Assembly: GCA_944376975.1 (NCBI GenBank)
Contig: CALWEE010000054.1
Coordinates: 1 to 8,731 of the forward strand
Direction: 5' to 3'
DNA from: an uncultured Lachnospiraceae bacterium
Lineage (GTDB): Bacteria; Bacillota; Clostridia; Lachnospirales; Lachnospiraceae
Length of the DNA stretch: 8,731 nt
Part shown: in pieces, positions 6,654-8,731 of the stretch
Layout of the letters: each line of letters opens with the position of its first letter
How positions within the stretch are numbered: the first letter of the stretch is position 1
Position numbers and translations under genes: made by a program
The notes under the pieces: generated by a model
Told to the model about the DNA's origin: nothing
Databases searched by the model: none
What the model saw: only the letters and a program-made list of their open reading frames with translations

Positions 6654-6682
6654 ATTATAATCTATTCTGGAAATCCTGTCAC
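6654..6682 (-). promoter_or_regulatory. Near-consensus sigma-A promoter of proC
   Basis: On the - strand GTGACA (6682-6677, 5 of 6 matches to TTGACA) is followed after exactly 17 bases by a perfect TATAAT (6659-6654). Transcription would begin near 6647, about 30 bases before the proC ATG. This is the best promoter in the window and should drive proC and the MATE gene. Confidence 0.85.
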
Positions 6683-6715
6683 ACAAAAACAGGACGATCA
6701 CGACTTTTTCCTGCT
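6674..6715 (-). terminator. Possible weak terminator at the end of the xanthine dehydrogenase gene
   Basis: On the - strand CAGGA (6714-6710), at the very end of the coding region, can pair with TCCTG (6695-6691) just before a TTTTT run (6690-6686). The stem is only 5 bp with a 14-base loop. The same TCCTGT can instead pair with ACAGGA at 6679-6674. Either structure is weak, so termination before proC is uncertain and read-through is possible. Confidence 0.3.
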
Positions 6716-8731
6716 GTAGGGCGTATCCTCCAACGGCAGGCTGGTCCTGAACCGGCCGTCCAGGGCATAATAGGCGCCCTGGATGGCCGGAGCCGTCGGG
6801 ATGGCCGTGATCTCGCCGATGCCGATGGCCCCGCAGGCCACCTCGATTCCCGGTTTTTCCACGATCACGCTTTCGATCTGAGGCACTTTCGGCGCCCGGA
6901 ATAATCCCAGCGTCCCGAATTTCGCCTTGGGCATGCCCTTTTCCAGCGGATAACTTTCCGTCAGGGCAAACCCCATGCCCATGACGACGCCGCCTTCGAT
7001 CTGGCCTTCCACCGACTTGGGATGGATGGCCCGGCCCACATCATGGGCCGCCACGATCTTTTCCACGTTCCCCGCTTCATCCAGTATACATACCTGGGTG
7101 GCGTATCCGTAAGCCACGTGGGATACCGGATGGGGGATATCTATCCCCATGGGATCCGTCTTTGCCAGGTACTCGCCATACGCTTCTTCGCCTTCCAGCG
7201 CCTCAAGCCATCGATCTCCATCCGGCAGATTCCCCGAAAACCGGGTCATTCCCGCTTTTTTCAACTGTCCGCAGGCCCGAAGGCAGGCTTCGCCGGTCAC
7301 CAGCGTCTGCCGGGAACCGGATGTGGTGCCGGAATCCGGCGCCATGGACGTATTGGGCGCGTGATAGACCACTTTTTCTTTTTCGATGTTCAGACTTTCA
7401 CAGACCATCTGGGTCAGGATCGTACCCAGCCCCTGCCCGATGCCGGAAGCGCCCGCGTGTATGTGGACCTTGCCTTCTTTGACGATCAGGCGGCATCTTC
7501 CCGTATCCAAAAGCCCCACGCCCACGCCCGCGTTTTTCATGGCGCAGGCGATACCGGCATAAGGCGCTTTTTCATAGACGTCCCGGACGGCCAGCAGCGT
7601 TTCCGCTATGCCGGTGGACGCGTCGGCGATCTGCCCGTTGGGCAGTTCCTGTCCCGGCCGGATGGCGTTCCGGTAACGTATCTCCCAGGGCGATATGCCC
7701 ACCATCTCGGCCAGAAGGTTCAGGTTACATTCGGTGGCGAAGCAGCTTTGCGTCACGCCGAATCCTCTGAACGCTCCCGCCGGCGGGTTGTTCGTATAAT
7801 AAGCTTTTCCCTCAATGCTCACATTCTGATAATCATACGGTCCGGCCGCATGGGTACAGGCCCTTTGGAGGACCGGCCCGCCCAAAGAAGCGTAGGCGCC
7901 TGTATCGGCGATGATCTCGGCCTTCATTCCGGTAAGCCGGCCGTTTTCGTCGCAGGCTGTCGTGAACGTCATCCACATGGGATGGCGCTTCGGATGGATC
8001 AGCAGGCTTTCCGCCCGGCTGAGCTTCACCTTGACCGGCCGCTTTAAAAGCCAGGCGGCCAAAGCGGCATGATGCTGTACGGTCACATCCTCTTTGCCTC
8101 CGAAACCGCCGCCCACCAGTTTGTTTTCCACGATCACTTTTTCCGGATCCAGGCCGAGCATGATGGCGCACTCCCGCCGGGTATCATAAGTGCCCTGGTC
8201 GGAAGAATAGATAAATACGCCGTCGCCAAACGGAAAAGCGATGGCCGCTTCCGGTTCCAGAAAGGCATGCTCTGTCCAGGGCGTGGTGTACGTCTTTGTC
8301 ACCTTATAGGCCGATTCCCGGATCGCCTTGTCGGCGTCTCCACGGATCAGGTAGACGTCGGCCAGAAGATTTCCGTCCCGATGGATCTTCGGAGCGTCTT
8401 TTTTCATGGCTTCAAACGGACTGGTCACCGGCTCCCGCGCGTCGTACTCCACTTCCACCAGCGCTTTGGCCGCGTCCAGTATCTCCGGCGTCTCCGCGAC
8501 CACGAGACAGATGGCGTCGCCCGCGTAATGGGTCTCATCGCCCACGTCGATCATCGTATCCCAGTCCAGCTTCAGGTGGCCCACCTTATTCTGTCCGGGG
8601 ATATCCCGCGCCGTATAGACCGCCAGGACGCCGGGCAAGGCCCGCGCCGCTTCCGCGTGGATCGCCTTTACCACGGCGCGGGGATAACGGGAACGGACCG
8701 CGCTGGCATAGACCATGCCTTCGATCTCCAC
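6698..8731 (-). CDS. Xanthine dehydrogenase family molybdenum-binding subunit, selenium-dependent/XdhD-like (5' end missing)
   Basis: This is the large molybdopterin subunit of a molybdenum hydroxylase, which hydroxylates purines or similar N-heterocycles with water as oxygen source. The frame is open to the window edge; the first visible codon is GTG, but the natural start lies outside. 677 residues are visible. Counting from the first, marks are the EHAFLEPEAAIA stretch (154-165), SSDQGTYDTR (176-185), the Mo-pterin loop GGGFGGKED (207-215), PPAGAFRGFG (316-325) with the substrate-side Arg, GIGQGLGT (430-437), SGSRQT (471-476), and GAIGIGEITA (634-643), whose E640 matches the catalytic glutamate. 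TDPMGIDIPHPVSHVAYG (525-542) and KNAGVGVGLLDTGRCRL (399-415) recall, from memory, the selenium-dependent xanthine dehydrogenase/XdhD group. Selenium there is a labile ligand, not selenocysteine, so it leaves no direct trace. The FAD and iron-sulfur parts must lie upstream, as separate genes or fused at the N-terminus. Confidence 0.93.
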   Translation of the reverse strand: MEIEGMVYASAVRSRYPRAVVKAIHAEAARALPGVLAVYTARDIPGQNKVGHLKLDWDTMIDVGDETHYAGDAICLVVAETPEILDAAKALVEVEYDAREPVTSPFEAMKKDAPKIHRDGNLLADVYLIRGDADKAIRESAYKVTKTYTTPWTEHAFLEPEAAIAFPFGDGVFIYSSDQGTYDTRRECAIMLGLDPEKVIVENKLVGGGFGGKEDVTVQHHAALAAWLLKRPVKVKLSRAESLLIHPKRHPMWMTFTTACDENGRLTGMKAEIIADTGAYASLGGPVLQRACTHAAGPYDYQNVSIEGKAYYTNNPPAGAFRGFGVTQSCFATECNLNLLAEMVGISPWEIRYRNAIRPGQELPNGQIADASTGIAETLLAVRDVYEKAPYAGIACAMKNAGVGVGLLDTGRCRLIVKEGKVHIHAGASGIGQGLGTILTQMVCESLNIEKEKVVYHAPNTSMAPDSGTTSGSRQTLVTGEACLRACGQLKKAGMTRFSGNLPDGDRWLEALEGEEAYGEYLAKTDPMGIDIPHPVSHVAYGYATQVCILDEAGNVEKIVAAHDVGRAIHPKSVEGQIEGGVVMGMGFALTESYPLEKGMPKAKFGTLGLFRAPKVPQIESVIVEKPGIEVACGAIGIGEITAIPTAPAIQGAYYALDGRFRTSLPLEDTPYSRKKS

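Noticed and set aside
7022..8047. A 341-codon open frame on the + strand opposite the xanthine dehydrogenase gene
   Set aside because: It is antisense to a gene with clear catalytic motifs. Its His/Arg/Gly-rich composition is a typical shadow of a GC-rich coding strand.

Overview
The window is an ordinary-looking stretch of a chromosome, most likely from an anaerobic Bacillota (Clostridia-type) bacterium. Three things suggest this: strong AGGAGG-type ribosome sites, mixed-composition coding DNA with AT-rich intergenic promoters, and the gene families present. Those families include a YqeA-like carbamate kinase, a selenium-dependent-type xanthine dehydrogenase, and zinc-ribbon membrane proteins of the kind common in gut Clostridia. 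The genus cannot be read from the sequence. I see no tRNA, rRNA, CRISPR array, insertion sequence, integrase or phage gene.

The left part reads on the + strand. It holds the 3' part of a carbamate kinase gene (2-874), a branched-chain amino acid aminotransferase gene ilvE (1003-2028) with its own likely promoter and a clear terminator (2049-2085), and a PHP-family metallohydrolase gene (2133-3047). The right part reads on the - strand. In transcription order it holds the 3' part of a xanthine dehydrogenase molybdenum subunit gene (8731-6698), proC (6616-5825), a MATE efflux pump gene (5800-4424), and two zinc-ribbon protein genes (4309-3773 and 3760-3125). The two halves converge on a long perfect palindrome (3045-3103) that can terminate transcription from both sides.

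The likely units are proC-MATE (24 bp apart, behind a near-consensus promoter) and the zinc-ribbon pair (12 bp apart, with the ribosome site of the second gene overlapping the stop codon of the first). The two end genes recall the E. coli yqeA and xdhD genes, which belong to one purine or nitrogen catabolism cluster. Here they lie about 6 kb apart on opposite strands with unrelated genes between, and both upstream contexts are outside the window. Most of the middle is amino-acid metabolism (IlvE, ProC) and general functions. The least explained part is the zinc-ribbon pair, which may form a small envelope-associated module of unknown function. I do not see strong evidence for a large undescribed system.
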